Program-made: the position numbers and the translations under genes
Shown: piece after piece, positions 26,653 through 35,142 of the stretch
Numbering within the stretch: the stretch's first letter is position 1
Layout of the letters: every line of letters starts with the position of its first letter
The notes under the pieces: model-generated
Database searches by the model: none
What the model was told of the DNA's origin: nothing
Seen by the model: the letters and a program-made list of their open reading frames with translations, nothing else
Origin: Thiobacillus sp.
GTDB lineage: Bacteria > Pseudomonadota > Gammaproteobacteria > Burkholderiales > Thiobacillaceae
Reading direction: 5' to 3'
NCBI GenBank assembly: GCA_019459055.1
Contig: JAIBEI010000039.1
Location: 1 to 63,523 of the forward strand
Length of the DNA stretch: 63,523 nucleotides

Positions 26653-29600
26653 CTATCGTTTAAAGATCCGCCGCCGGATATCCAGCGTGAACGCCAGCGG
26701 GTCCGCCACTTGCCAGTTCGGGCTATGCGGCGACAGGTTGGGGTTGAAATAGGGATCGCCGGTCTCGAACAACGCTTGCCACTTCGCGAGGAAATTCCCG
26801 GTGTCTTCGGGGTGCGGGTCTTCATCGCTGCAGCCACGGGTATACGATTCATGGTGCAGCAGTTCGGCGTGCGCACAGAACAGGGTGCGGTAGCCCTGCT
26901 TGCCGGCCCGCAGGCACAGGTCCACATCTCCGTACCCCACGGCGATGGTTTCGTCGAAGCCGCCGATGCTCTCGAACACGCCTCTGCGAATCAGCATACA
27001 GGCGGCCGTCACCGCCGACACCTCGCGATTGCAGATGAGCGATCCGATGTAGCCCAGATCGAGGGGGTTTTCGGACGTTACCCGGAAGCGTCCCAGATTT
27101 TCCGCCACGCCGCAGCAGGCCACCACCACCCCGGCATGCTGGATCGTCTTGCGGTCCGGGTAATACAGCTTCGCGCCGACGATGCCGACATCCGGCTTCT
27201 GGCCCAGCTCCAGCATGCGTTCCAGCCAACCCGGTGCGATGGCCTCGATATCGTTGTTGCAGAAAAGGTAGTGGGTATGGCTGCCATCCAGCTGCGCCAC
27301 CGCCCAGTTGTTGAGTGCCGCGAAATTGAACGGTCCGCTGTAGCGCAGCAACGTCACCCGCGAGCCGAGGCTGTCGAAGTAGGCGAGCGAGACCGGATCA
27401 TCGGACGCATGGTCGACCAGGACGATCTCATAGACGGCATCGCCGGCCGTGCGCTCGATGCTTTCGATGCAGGCCCGCACCAGGTCGCCATGGTTTTTCG
27501 TCGGGATGACGATGGCCACCTTCAAGCCCGGCGCCAGCGGATAGCGGACATCGAAATAGTTGAAGCTCGGCCCGTCATGCACCTCGCCTGCTTCGCCGCA
27601 GCGTTGCAAATGCCGCTGCAAGATCGCGCGCGAAGTCTCCATGACCTGCCCGATCATCTGGTGACCGGCCGAATGGCCGTGAATGCGCCAGCGATAGAGC
27701 ATTTCCGGGATGTGCGCGATGGTCTTCGCCTGCTCGCTGGCACGCAGGATCAGGTCGTAGTCCTGGGAAATGCGTAGATTCTCGTCGAACCCCCCGATCC
27801 GTCTCAGCAAGCCGGGTTTGAACCCGACCAGATGGACGATGTAGGGATGCGAGCGCAGGTACTCGGGCGAAAAGGCGGGCCGGAAAATGAAATGCTGAAC
27901 CGTCTCGCCATCCTCGGCGACCAGCACCTCGTCCGAATAGAGCATGTCCGGATCGTCCTCCAGCACGGCCTCGGCCACCCGGAACAGCGCCTGTTCTTCC
28001 AGCATGTCGTCGTGGTCCAGCAGCACGACGAAGTCGCCTGAAGCCAGCGCCAGCGCACGATTGCTGGCATGCGAGACCCCGTGATTGCCGATCCCGAACG
28101 ACAGCCTGATGCGCGCATCGCGGGCCGCGTATTCCTCCAGGACAGCGCGCACCTGCGGCGAATCCGATCCATCGTCGGCGATGCACAACTCCCAGTGCGG
28201 ATACCCCTGCCGCAAAACCGAATCGAGCATCTCCCGCAGCATGGGCAGCACGGAGTTGTACGTCGGCACCAGCACGGAAATCAAGGGTGGCGCGGACATC
28301 GCGTCGATGCGCGCGTGGATCGCATCCCGCACGCCCTGGGTCATTGACTGGCGGTAATGCCGGTAGGCCGTCTGACGCCAATCGATCGGCGCCGGCACCG
28401 TGGCCAGGGACGGCGAATCCGGCGGAGGAATAATGGCCGCGCCTGAATCCGACGCAGAAGCCGGCAATTGCAACAGCACTTGAATGAACGCCCGCTTCAT
28501 CCCTTCGATCCCGCCCTGTTTCCAGGCGCGATACAGGTTGGCCGCGACCGACGGCAAGGCGGTCGGCCGGCGCAGCAGGGGCATCAACAGCCGGGCCCTG
28601 CGCAGGCCGTTTCCCGCCCAGCGCACGGGGCGGGAAACGGCCCAGCTCGTTGACGCAAAAACCGCCGCGAGTTGCGAGTCCCGCGCCGCGATGACGCTGG
28701 CATGGGCGCACGTTTCCTGCTCCAGCCGCCGGATAGCCTGTTCGCGTTCCAACAGCGCATCCTGCAGGCCGTCGATTCGACGACTCTGTTCGCGCAGGCG
28801 CTCCGCTTTCATGTCCAGGCTCAGACGCAGGCTGCTGATCTCCTTCCACTGGCGGGAAAGCGCCAGGGTTTGCGTCATCGCCTGTTCCAGGTCCGGGTCT
28901 CGCGTGCCTTGCTGCGCGCACCCGCCCGCAGCCTTGACACCGGACAACAGGCGGCGATAGTCGGCCACCATGTCTGCCGCCGTTCGCACCGGCAAAGTCG
29001 GCAATCTGGCCCGGATGGCCCGCAGCGCGTCCCGGTCCGCGTGGATTTCACGCAGACACGCCAGCATCGCCGCCACGTCGGGCTCGAACAGATAGCCAGT
29101 CTCGCCGGCGAGGATTCGCTCGGCGAATCCACCGAGACGCGTTGCCGCCGGCGGGATGCCCAACAGGAATAGCTCGCTCAGGGTATAGCTGAACGTCTCT
29201 GGGACGATGCTCAGCAACAGGCCGACGTCGGGCTGGATGGACGCCACGATGGCCGGGAGGTCCTCGCTGGCATATTGCTCGACGACATGCACGCCAGGAA
29301 TATCCCGGAACAGTTCGCCGGCTTCTTTCGCCCCCACCAGGTGGATCTCGGCGAATTCCAGTAGTTGAGGCAAGCCCTCGGACAACAGGCGCATGCCCTT
29401 GCTAACTGACAGCATGCCGAGGACCACGATCCTGAGTTTTCCGTCCGGCGCGGGGCCGTGATGGGGCATCGGCGACAAGCCCGCGGGATAGCCGTGCGGA
29501 ATCGTCACGAAAGCCGCCTTTCCGAGGCTCGGCGCCAGTCGTTCGAGGTGCTCGCGCGCCGAGCGGCTGGGCACGACCAGGGCGATGGCGTTGCTTTCCA

Positions 29601-31038
29601 CCAGCTCGAGGTAGCGTTCGCGCACGCGGATGCGCTCGGCGACGGGAAAGACCCGGTGGGGCGGATTGAAGTCCGGGTTGTTCGCCGCGCACTCGGCCAA
29701 TCGGTTGCTGTCGCAATGCTGGCAGACGCCCCCGAAATAGATCTGGATCGCCGGGCAGAACGGATAGTAATCATGGTTGACGATCACCGTGGGCAGGCCG
29801 GTATCGAGGCTGTCCAGGGCATGGCCGATCAGCGAGGAGACCAACACCGCGCCGACCCCGTAATCCCGCACGATTGCCTCGATCACGCGCCGATACTCGA
29901 GATGCGTCTCTGCCGTCGCCTGGATCGGCGTCGAGAATCGCCAGAAAGCCAGCGGCTCCATGGTCTTGCCGGCGTGCAACACCAGGCCTTCGCCCATGGC
30001 ATGGCTGCTGGAATACGGCATCAGGATCAGATTGACGCCCGCCTCGTCGGCCTGGCAGTAATCCCGAACCCAGCGCGCGAGTCCGCCCCCGAGATCATGA
30101 ACCACATGCAGCCGGGCAGGGGCGCTTGCGCGATCCGCCTCGTCGGGGGCATCGTCAGGTAACGGGCTGAGGCCCATGCGCATCCTGGCCCGCGCGATAT
30201 CGACCGCCTGACGATACTTCGCTGGCGTATCCGCGGCGACGAAACGTCCGACCAGCGCATCGTAGTCCGGATGCAAACCGCGCAACACCTCGGCCGCGTT
30301 CGCCATCAGATGCTCGCGTTCAGACTGGAAACTGACGCCGCCGGCGTGAAACACGAAGGTGTCGGCGCAGAGCACATTGCGCCAACCGGCCTTGGCCGCG
30401 CGCCGGCTGAAATCGTTCTCTTCACCGTAACCGCGTTCGAAATGCTCGGCATCGAACAACCCGACCTGGTTCAGGCAGGCCCGCCTGATATACACGCAAA
30501 AACCAATCGCGGTCGGGATCTCCACGTGCCCGCCCGAATTGATCCGTGCGAACAGCTGGTCCAGTTCGGCCAGGCCGATCCCCGCCGGCATTGCATTGTC
30601 CGCGCAAAAAAACGGATAGCTGCAAATCGTCGCGTTATTGGAAAACGGCGTCGCCGTGCCGATGTCCGCCTGGCTGTAAGCACAGCGCCGCAGCCGGTCC
30701 AGCCAGTCATTGGCCACCTCGGTGTCGCTGTTCAGCAGCACCACGTCGCGATCGGGGTGCAGGGACATGCCCCGGTTCACCGAGCCGACAAAGCCGAGAT
30801 TCCGCGCATTGGCCAACAGCGTCACGCCCGGCTGATTCCCCAACGAAGCGCAGTACGATGCCAACCCGGGTTCCGGGCTGGCATCGTCGATCAACACCAG
30901 CTCGAAGGGGGTCGCGCACTGCGCCTTCAGGACCGACTCGATGCAACGTCGGGTTTCCTCGAGTCCCCTGTACACGGGGACGATCACGTCCACCACGCGA
31001 GCCGGATCCGGGAGGGCGCGGTCATCCCGGCCGGACAT
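26653..31038 (-). CDS. giant four-domain glycosyltransferase (GT2-GT4-coil-GT2-GT2)
   Basis: About 1461 residues. GT2-A at about 15-260 (VDVIVPVYRGLEETRRCIES, LVLIDDASPEPGL, VVLLNSDTEVANDWLDRL). GT4-like GT-B at about 310-700 (RLHVVHDLGGGLARWVRDYC, LSELFLLGIPPAATRLGGFA). A coiled coil follows at about 720-790, then GT2-B at about 915-1150 (PLISVLVPTYNSVLPMLREM, FVVLLDHDDMLEEQALF) and GT2-C at about 1170-1420 (KVAIVIPTKNHGDLVRACIE, YLFCNNDIEAIAPGWLERM). One polypeptide could therefore build much of a repeat unit. The ATG at 31038 has a strong GGGGGAGGAACG site and overlaps the acyltransferase end by 17 bp. Confidence 0.85.
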   Translation of the reverse strand: MSGRDDRALPDPARVVDVIVPVYRGLEETRRCIESVLKAQCATPFELVLIDDASPEPGLASYCASLGNQPGVTLLANARNLGFVGSVNRGMSLHPDRDVVLLNSDTEVANDWLDRLRRCAYSQADIGTATPFSNNATICSYPFFCADNAMPAGIGLAELDQLFARINSGGHVEIPTAIGFCVYIRRACLNQVGLFDAEHFERGYGEENDFSRRAAKAGWRNVLCADTFVFHAGGVSFQSEREHLMANAAEVLRGLHPDYDALVGRFVAADTPAKYRQAVDIARARMRMGLSPLPDDAPDEADRASAPARLHVVHDLGGGLARWVRDYCQADEAGVNLILMPYSSSHAMGEGLVLHAGKTMEPLAFWRFSTPIQATAETHLEYRRVIEAIVRDYGVGAVLVSSLIGHALDSLDTGLPTVIVNHDYYPFCPAIQIYFGGVCQHCDSNRLAECAANNPDFNPPHRVFPVAERIRVRERYLELVESNAIALVVPSRSAREHLERLAPSLGKAAFVTIPHGYPAGLSPMPHHGPAPDGKLRIVVLGMLSVSKGMRLLSEGLPQLLEFAEIHLVGAKEAGELFRDIPGVHVVEQYASEDLPAIVASIQPDVGLLLSIVPETFSYTLSELFLLGIPPAATRLGGFAERILAGETGYLFEPDVAAMLACLREIHADRDALRAIRARLPTLPVRTAADMVADYRRLLSGVKAAGGCAQQGTRDPDLEQAMTQTLALSRQWKEISSLRLSLDMKAERLREQSRRIDGLQDALLEREQAIRRLEQETCAHASVIAARDSQLAAVFASTSWAVSRPVRWAGNGLRRARLLMPLLRRPTALPSVAANLYRAWKQGGIEGMKRAFIQVLLQLPASASDSGAAIIPPPDSPSLATVPAPIDWRQTAYRHYRQSMTQGVRDAIHARIDAMSAPPLISVLVPTYNSVLPMLREMLDSVLRQGYPHWELCIADDGSDSPQVRAVLEEYAARDARIRLSFGIGNHGVSHASNRALALASGDFVVLLDHDDMLEEQALFRVAEAVLEDDPDMLYSDEVLVAEDGETVQHFIFRPAFSPEYLRSHPYIVHLVGFKPGLLRRIGGFDENLRISQDYDLILRASEQAKTIAHIPEMLYRWRIHGHSAGHQMIGQVMETSRAILQRHLQRCGEAGEVHDGPSFNYFDVRYPLAPGLKVAIVIPTKNHGDLVRACIESIERTAGDAVYEIVLVDHASDDPVSLAYFDSLGSRVTLLRYSGPFNFAALNNWAVAQLDGSHTHYLFCNNDIEAIAPGWLERMLELGQKPDVGIVGAKLYYPDRKTIQHAGVVVACCGVAENLGRFRVTSENPLDLGYIGSLICNREVSAVTAACMLIRRGVFESIGGFDETIAVGYGDVDLCLRAGKQGYRTLFCAHAELLHHESYTRGCSDEDPHPEDTGNFLAKWQALFETGDPYFNPNLSPHSPNWQVADPLAFTLDIRRRIFKR

Positions 31039-32221
31039 CGTTCCTCCCCCGGCGGAAACGCATTCCCGGCACTTCGACCAGAACATAGGAAAGTGTTGAA
31101 ATCACGAATATCAGTGGCGCACTGACCAGCAGCAACGCCAGGAAACGCATGCTTTCAAGCGCCTGGAACCATTCCGTCGCGACAATCCAGTTGAGCACCG
31201 GAAAATGCCAGATGTAGTAGCTGTAGCTGACCAGGCCGGCATACACCATGAAACGGTTGGTGAACAATCGATTGATCATGCGCCCGCCCCCAACGCCGGC
31301 GAGAATGATCGCGGCGATGCCCAATACCAGCGCCGGCGTCCACAGATAGAAAATTGGATTGTCCGCCCAGTATTCGTGGCGTTTTCCAGGCAACCAGTAG
31401 GTCGCGGCGAGCACTAGGGCCAGACCGGGCAGACCGAGCCGGCCCAGATTCAGGCGCGGCAGCACCCACCCAGGCACGCGCAACCGGTTCACATACAGAT
31501 ACGCCGCCAGCATGCCCAGACCGAAGGCGTCCATGGAACCCGGCAACTGATAGGTGGCCACGACGCGCTGCGGAATCGAGGCATCGGGCATGCGGGTGAC
31601 CACGCCATGCCGCCAGAGATACATGGCAGCCAGGCCGCCCACGAGCAACAGCCACCAACGTCCCGGCCGCAGCAACAGCGCCAGCAGCGGCAGAACCAGG
31701 TAGAAAGAGAATTCAATCGGCAACGTCCACCAGACGCCATTGACTGGCACGGTGCCGAGTGGCGGCGGGGTGAACAACATGAGCAAATGCCGGAACAGGC
31801 TGCCCCAGTCATCGATCCCGGGCTGGCCGGGTATCCAGGCGGCAATCAACAGCAGGATCGCCAGCTGAGCGTAGTACGCCGGAAATACCCGCATCACCCG
31901 GCGCAGAAAATAACGGTCAAGCGCGGGACGCTGACGCAGACCGGACTGCCATTCCACGAACGGGATCGCCAGCAAAAACCCCGAGAGCACGAAAAAGATC
32001 GTCACCCCGGCAAAACCGATGCTGGCCAATGGGGTGAAGTCCAGCGGCACGCCAGCCAGGACCAGGGTGAAATCGGGGTGTCCGGACAGGCTCCAGACAT
32101 GGTACAGAAACACCCACAATGCAGCCCATCCCCGAACCCCGGTCAGCACATCCAGATGGCTTTTGTCCGGCTGGAATGGCTCGACGAACCTGAAATGAAG
32201 CCAGTGCGCGAGGAGTTTCAT
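31022..32221 (-). CDS. membrane acyltransferase (AT3/OafA family), copy 2
   Basis: About 399 residues with about ten hydrophobic segments. The AT3 signature is present: LDVLTGVRGWAALWVFLYHV with the conserved R and H, and TIFFVLSGFLLAIPFVEW. It would transfer acetyl or another acyl group to glycan hydroxyls at the inner membrane. ATG 32221 was preferred because it is preceded by GAGGGTGCG; an ATG at 32257 directly abutting the upstream gene is possible. Confidence 0.85.
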   Translation of the reverse strand: MKLLAHWLHFRFVEPFQPDKSHLDVLTGVRGWAALWVFLYHVWSLSGHPDFTLVLAGVPLDFTPLASIGFAGVTIFFVLSGFLLAIPFVEWQSGLRQRPALDRYFLRRVMRVFPAYYAQLAILLLIAAWIPGQPGIDDWGSLFRHLLMLFTPPPLGTVPVNGVWWTLPIEFSFYLVLPLLALLLRPGRWWLLLVGGLAAMYLWRHGVVTRMPDASIPQRVVATYQLPGSMDAFGLGMLAAYLYVNRLRVPGWVLPRLNLGRLGLPGLALVLAATYWLPGKRHEYWADNPIFYLWTPALVLGIAAIILAGVGGGRMINRLFTNRFMVYAGLVSYSYYIWHFPVLNWIVATEWFQALESMRFLALLLVSAPLIFVISTLSYVLVEVPGMRFRRGRNDVRPG

Positions 32222-32257
32222 CGCACCCTCGCCCACCAGGGACCCGACACACGGCAA

Positions 32258-33469
32258 TCAGATGGGCACATCGGACAAGCCTGCCAATTCGAGCAAACGC
32301 GAGAGGGAGCCGGAAGCCTGCCGCAAGGGTCCGACATCGATACCATAGGCCGCCAGATGCCGGAGGGCGATTTCGTACGCCGAAGGCTGCCCGAGACGGA
32401 AGCGCAGATAACCTGAATCGTAGATCAGGTCCATCGGAACGAGATAGGCGAACAGGTAGAACGCCAGGCGCGCCACTCGCTCCGGCGCGTCGCCCGCCTC
32501 CGCGATGAAGCGGTGTGCGCAGTCGCCCAGCACCTCGACGCGCTTTCCCATCAGCATCGCTTCCAGCCCGACGCTGGAATTGATGGTCAGTATCTTGTCG
32601 CAGCGGCGGATGAATGCCACGCTGTCCGGCGAGTCATCCACTTGATACCAGTCCGGCTTCAGCGCGAACAGGCTGCCCGGATGGCCGCGCACCAGCACAC
32701 GCCCTTCGGCTCGGTGCAAATGGGTATAAACCAGCAGGGACTGATTATCGAAGCCATGACCGAAGGCCAGCAAATTGGAATCGTCCTCAACCTGGAGCGC
32801 CACGCCGAGATCGAATCCCGCCGCTGGCGTCTCGCCCTCCCCGCCCTGATAAAAAAAGCGGCGGAGCCCCTCGATGTCCAACCCGGCCCCGGGCCGAAAA
32901 CCGCTTTCCAGATAACGCCGCTCGACCTCGGTATTGCCGTTCACGCCGCTGAAATCGAGATACGCTGTGGGCCGGTATTGCGGCCAGCGCAAGGGGCCCA
33001 ACTCCAGATGCACCACCGGGATGCCTTTTTCCGCTGCCGCCGCGCTCAACGATGGGCAATTGCACCACGTCAGGATGGCCTCGATCCCTTCCGCGGATGG
33101 CTGCGACAGGATTTCCGCAAAGGCTGCGTCGAGGCAGGGCACACGCTCGCTCAACAGGCGTCTAAAAGCAGCGATGGGGTTTCCGCCGCTGTCCGCCAGC
33201 AATGCCTCATACACCGCCTCGGACAAAAATCCGTATTCATGGGCGGCCATGTCCTCGCGGGTCGGCACCTGGTAGTGGAGCCGCTGCGCGTTGCCCGGCT
33301 GCATTTCCCAGCGGTTTTGCGCCTGCCAATATTCCGGGGCCCGGGTGTAGTCCTCGCTCGCGACGAACAGCATGCGTTCGCCGAACGACGACAACAGCCG
33401 GTAATACACCCACAGATAAGGCGCCCGGTAACCGCGCAGCGGAAACGGCAGCAGGAATGCAGCGATCAT
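32258..33469 (-). CDS. capsule/Kdo-transferase-like protein
   Basis: 403 residues. The C-terminal half contains RVLVRGHPGSLFALKPDW and ILTINSSVGLEAMLMGKRVE, which resemble the nucleotide-sugar site of KpsC/KpsS and GT99-type Kdo transferases, where a Ser/Ser-Gly-E motif binds CMP-Kdo. The N-terminal half (PVVHLELGPLRWPQYRPTAY) fits a GT-B fold. In Wzm/Wzt systems a Kdo-type transferase can cap or terminate the chain; that role here is an inference. ATG overlaps the wzt TGA region by 4 bp. Confidence in the general class is moderate, in the substrate low. Confidence 0.55.
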   Translation of the reverse strand: MIAAFLLPFPLRGYRAPYLWVYYRLLSSFGERMLFVASEDYTRAPEYWQAQNRWEMQPGNAQRLHYQVPTREDMAAHEYGFLSEAVYEALLADSGGNPIAAFRRLLSERVPCLDAAFAEILSQPSAEGIEAILTWCNCPSLSAAAAEKGIPVVHLELGPLRWPQYRPTAYLDFSGVNGNTEVERRYLESGFRPGAGLDIEGLRRFFYQGGEGETPAAGFDLGVALQVEDDSNLLAFGHGFDNQSLLVYTHLHRAEGRVLVRGHPGSLFALKPDWYQVDDSPDSVAFIRRCDKILTINSSVGLEAMLMGKRVEVLGDCAHRFIAEAGDAPERVARLAFYLFAYLVPMDLIYDSGYLRFRLGQPSAYEIALRHLAAYGIDVGPLRQASGSLSRLLELAGLSDVPI

Positions 33470-34848
33470 TCCTCTGTGGCCCCCGGCTGGGAAATCCGGA
33501 TCGGCGCATGCACCACCCCGACCTGATCGCGCGCTGACCAGAAGCGCAAATGGCTCACCGGGCGACGCTGATCCAGCTCTTCCCGATCCTCACCGTTAAA
33601 ACAGGCCAGACCGCAATGCACCAGATATTCCCCGGAGCTGAGGGGCAGTCGCACCCGGTATTCCACTTCATGCCTTCCGGGCTCCAGACTCAAAGGCTGG
33701 TTGGCGTTGAGATTGTTATCCCCCCAGATATCGCCGCCCCGCACCCCGGAAATCGAGATGCCCAGGGCCACATTCGGGATGGTCTGCGCCGCCAGAAGAC
33801 CGAACCGGAATACGACTTCCTCGTTCGGCTTGAGCAAGGGGTTTTTCTCCAGCGAGGCCCCGTCGCCCTTGTACAAGTCAATCCGTTCAATGATCGCGCG
33901 GGCGCTGCCGAAACGTTTTTCTCCCAGTTCCCGATTCCATTCCCGTTCCTGGATCGCCTTGAGTTCGCTCACCGTCATCCGGCGCGCATCGCGGCCGGTG
34001 TCCGGAACCGGTTCCGCCTGCTGGGTCTGCGCCTGGCTCATCATGCCCTTCTCGTAGGCCAGCACAGCGGCCAGCACATCAGGGGTGTCATGAATCACCC
34101 GGCCACCGTCCAGCACGATGCAGCGGTCGGCATACTCCAGAATGCTGCCCGTGGAATGCGTCACCATCAGGATGGTGACGCCCTTCTCCCGCAATGCCTC
34201 CATGCGCTTGAAGCACTTGTACTGAAAGCCGATGTCGCCCACCGAAAGCGCCTCGTCGACAATGAGGATTTCCGGATCGACGCAGGCCTGCACGGCGAAT
34301 GCCAGGCGCACATACATGCCGCTGGAGTAGGTCTTGACCGGGCGGTCGATGAACTCGCCGATATCTGCAAAAGCCGCGATTTCATCGAAACGTCGTGCCA
34401 CCTCTTCGTGGGGCAGGCCCAGAATCGAGCCATTCATGAACACGTTTTCGCGGCCGGTGAATTCCGGGTTGAAACCCGCGCCCAGTTCCAGCAGCGCAGC
34501 GATGCGGCCGCGCGTTTCCACCGTCCCGCCGCTGGGGGTAAGCGTGCCGCTGATGATCTGCAGCAACGTGGATTTTCCGGCGCCGTTGCGGCCGATGATC
34601 CCGACCGTTTCCCCGCGCCGGATGTCGAAGCTCACCTCGTTCAGCGCCCAGAATTCCCGGTGATAGCGCCGGGGGGGGCGCCCAAACAGGCGATGCAGCC
34701 GGGACATCAGCATCTGCTTGAGACGATCGCGCGGCGTGTCGTAAATGGGGAAGTATTTGGATACCCCCTTGATCCGGATTGCATACTCGGAAGCGTGCCC
34801 AGCCTCGATCTCGCTGCTTGTGGCATTCGTGCCCAGGGTTGAATTCAT
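33466..34848 (-). CDS. wzt: polysaccharide ABC exporter ATPase with C-terminal Wzt domain
   Basis: About 460 residues. Residues about 25-250 are the ATPase: Walker A GIIGRNGAGKSTLLQIISG, signature YSSGMYVRLAFAV, Walker B ILIVDEALSVGD, and a His switch in LMVTHSTGSI. Residues about 300-445 form a beta-sandwich resembling the carbohydrate-binding domain of O8/O9a-type Wzt, which recognises the modified chain end (RHEVEYRVRLPLSSGEYLVH). With Wzm (135-962) it would export the finished glycan. The ATG at 34848 sits exactly at the border of the inverted-repeat element 34847-35135, so promoter and leader of this gene come from or cross that element. Confidence 0.88.
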   Translation of the reverse strand: MNSTLGTNATSSEIEAGHASEYAIRIKGVSKYFPIYDTPRDRLKQMLMSRLHRLFGRPPRRYHREFWALNEVSFDIRRGETVGIIGRNGAGKSTLLQIISGTLTPSGGTVETRGRIAALLELGAGFNPEFTGRENVFMNGSILGLPHEEVARRFDEIAAFADIGEFIDRPVKTYSSGMYVRLAFAVQACVDPEILIVDEALSVGDIGFQYKCFKRMEALREKGVTILMVTHSTGSILEYADRCIVLDGGRVIHDTPDVLAAVLAYEKGMMSQAQTQQAEPVPDTGRDARRMTVSELKAIQEREWNRELGEKRFGSARAIIERIDLYKGDGASLEKNPLLKPNEEVVFRFGLLAAQTIPNVALGISISGVRGGDIWGDNNLNANQPLSLEPGRHEVEYRVRLPLSSGEYLVHCGLACFNGEDREELDQRRPVSHLRFWSARDQVGVVHAPIRISQPGATEE

Positions 34849-35135
34849 CCTAGAAACCGTAGTTGGACGCGCCTGAGAGTGCGTCTGATCGGGTGTCTGC
34901 CGCATACGATTCCACATGGGCTTGAGCCCATAGTGGATCGGAGTCCTTTAGGGCGAAGCAACGACGCCGCGGGCCGGGGCCCGCAAGGAGGCGCGACAAA
35001 GGCAGGCGCACGAGCAGGCGTGCCCTCGGGCGCGTAGCGGACTCCTCCACCGGGTGAACAGCATTGAAGGCACTCAATCTTGTATTCATGTAGCGTTTGC
35101 AAGGGTGATGAGCGGTCAACTGCGGTTTTTAGGAT
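34847..35135. mobile_element. MITE-like element with terminal inverted repeats and internal small ORF
   Basis: The ends are inverted repeats of 25 bp (34847-34871 against the complement of 35111-35135) matching at 20 of 25 positions by hand count; the conserved part reads ATCCTAnAAACCGnAGTTG. The element fills the gap between the stop of the acyltransferase (35143) and the start of wzt (34848). A second copy starts at 63343, and an internal 49-bp stretch (34906-34954) recurs at 36583-36631. The 49-bp core folds into a stem (CCAC..TGGGCT / AGCCCA..GTGG). No target-site duplication is evident, so mobility is inferred from repetition and TIRs only. Confidence 0.6.
34850..35089 (-). CDS. small ORF carried by the inverted-repeat element
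   Basis: 79 residues, spanning nearly the whole element and ending in its terminal repeat. It aligns from its start with the partial ORF at 63390-63523: SAFNAVHPVEESATRPRARL here against SAFDHVHLSAGSATHPLARL there, with the same 21-bp spacing between terminal repeat and ATG. The later segment ALKDSDPLWAQAHVESYAAD also recurs in the core copy at 36583-36631. Codon-position differences between the two copies are not concentrated at third positions (about 8, 9 and 5 by hand), which argues against strong protein-level selection; it may be a passenger ORF. No good ribosome binding site. Confidence 0.3.
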   Translation of the reverse strand: MNTRLSAFNAVHPVEESATRPRARLLVRLPLSRLLAGPGPRRRCFALKDSDPLWAQAHVESYAADTRSDALSGASNYGF

Positions 35136-35142
35136 GATTACG

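Noticed and set aside
34850-34917. Longer wzt reading frame starting at 34917
   Set aside because: The extra 23 residues come entirely from the repeat element and match no Wzt N-terminus; ATG 34848 gives a normal length.
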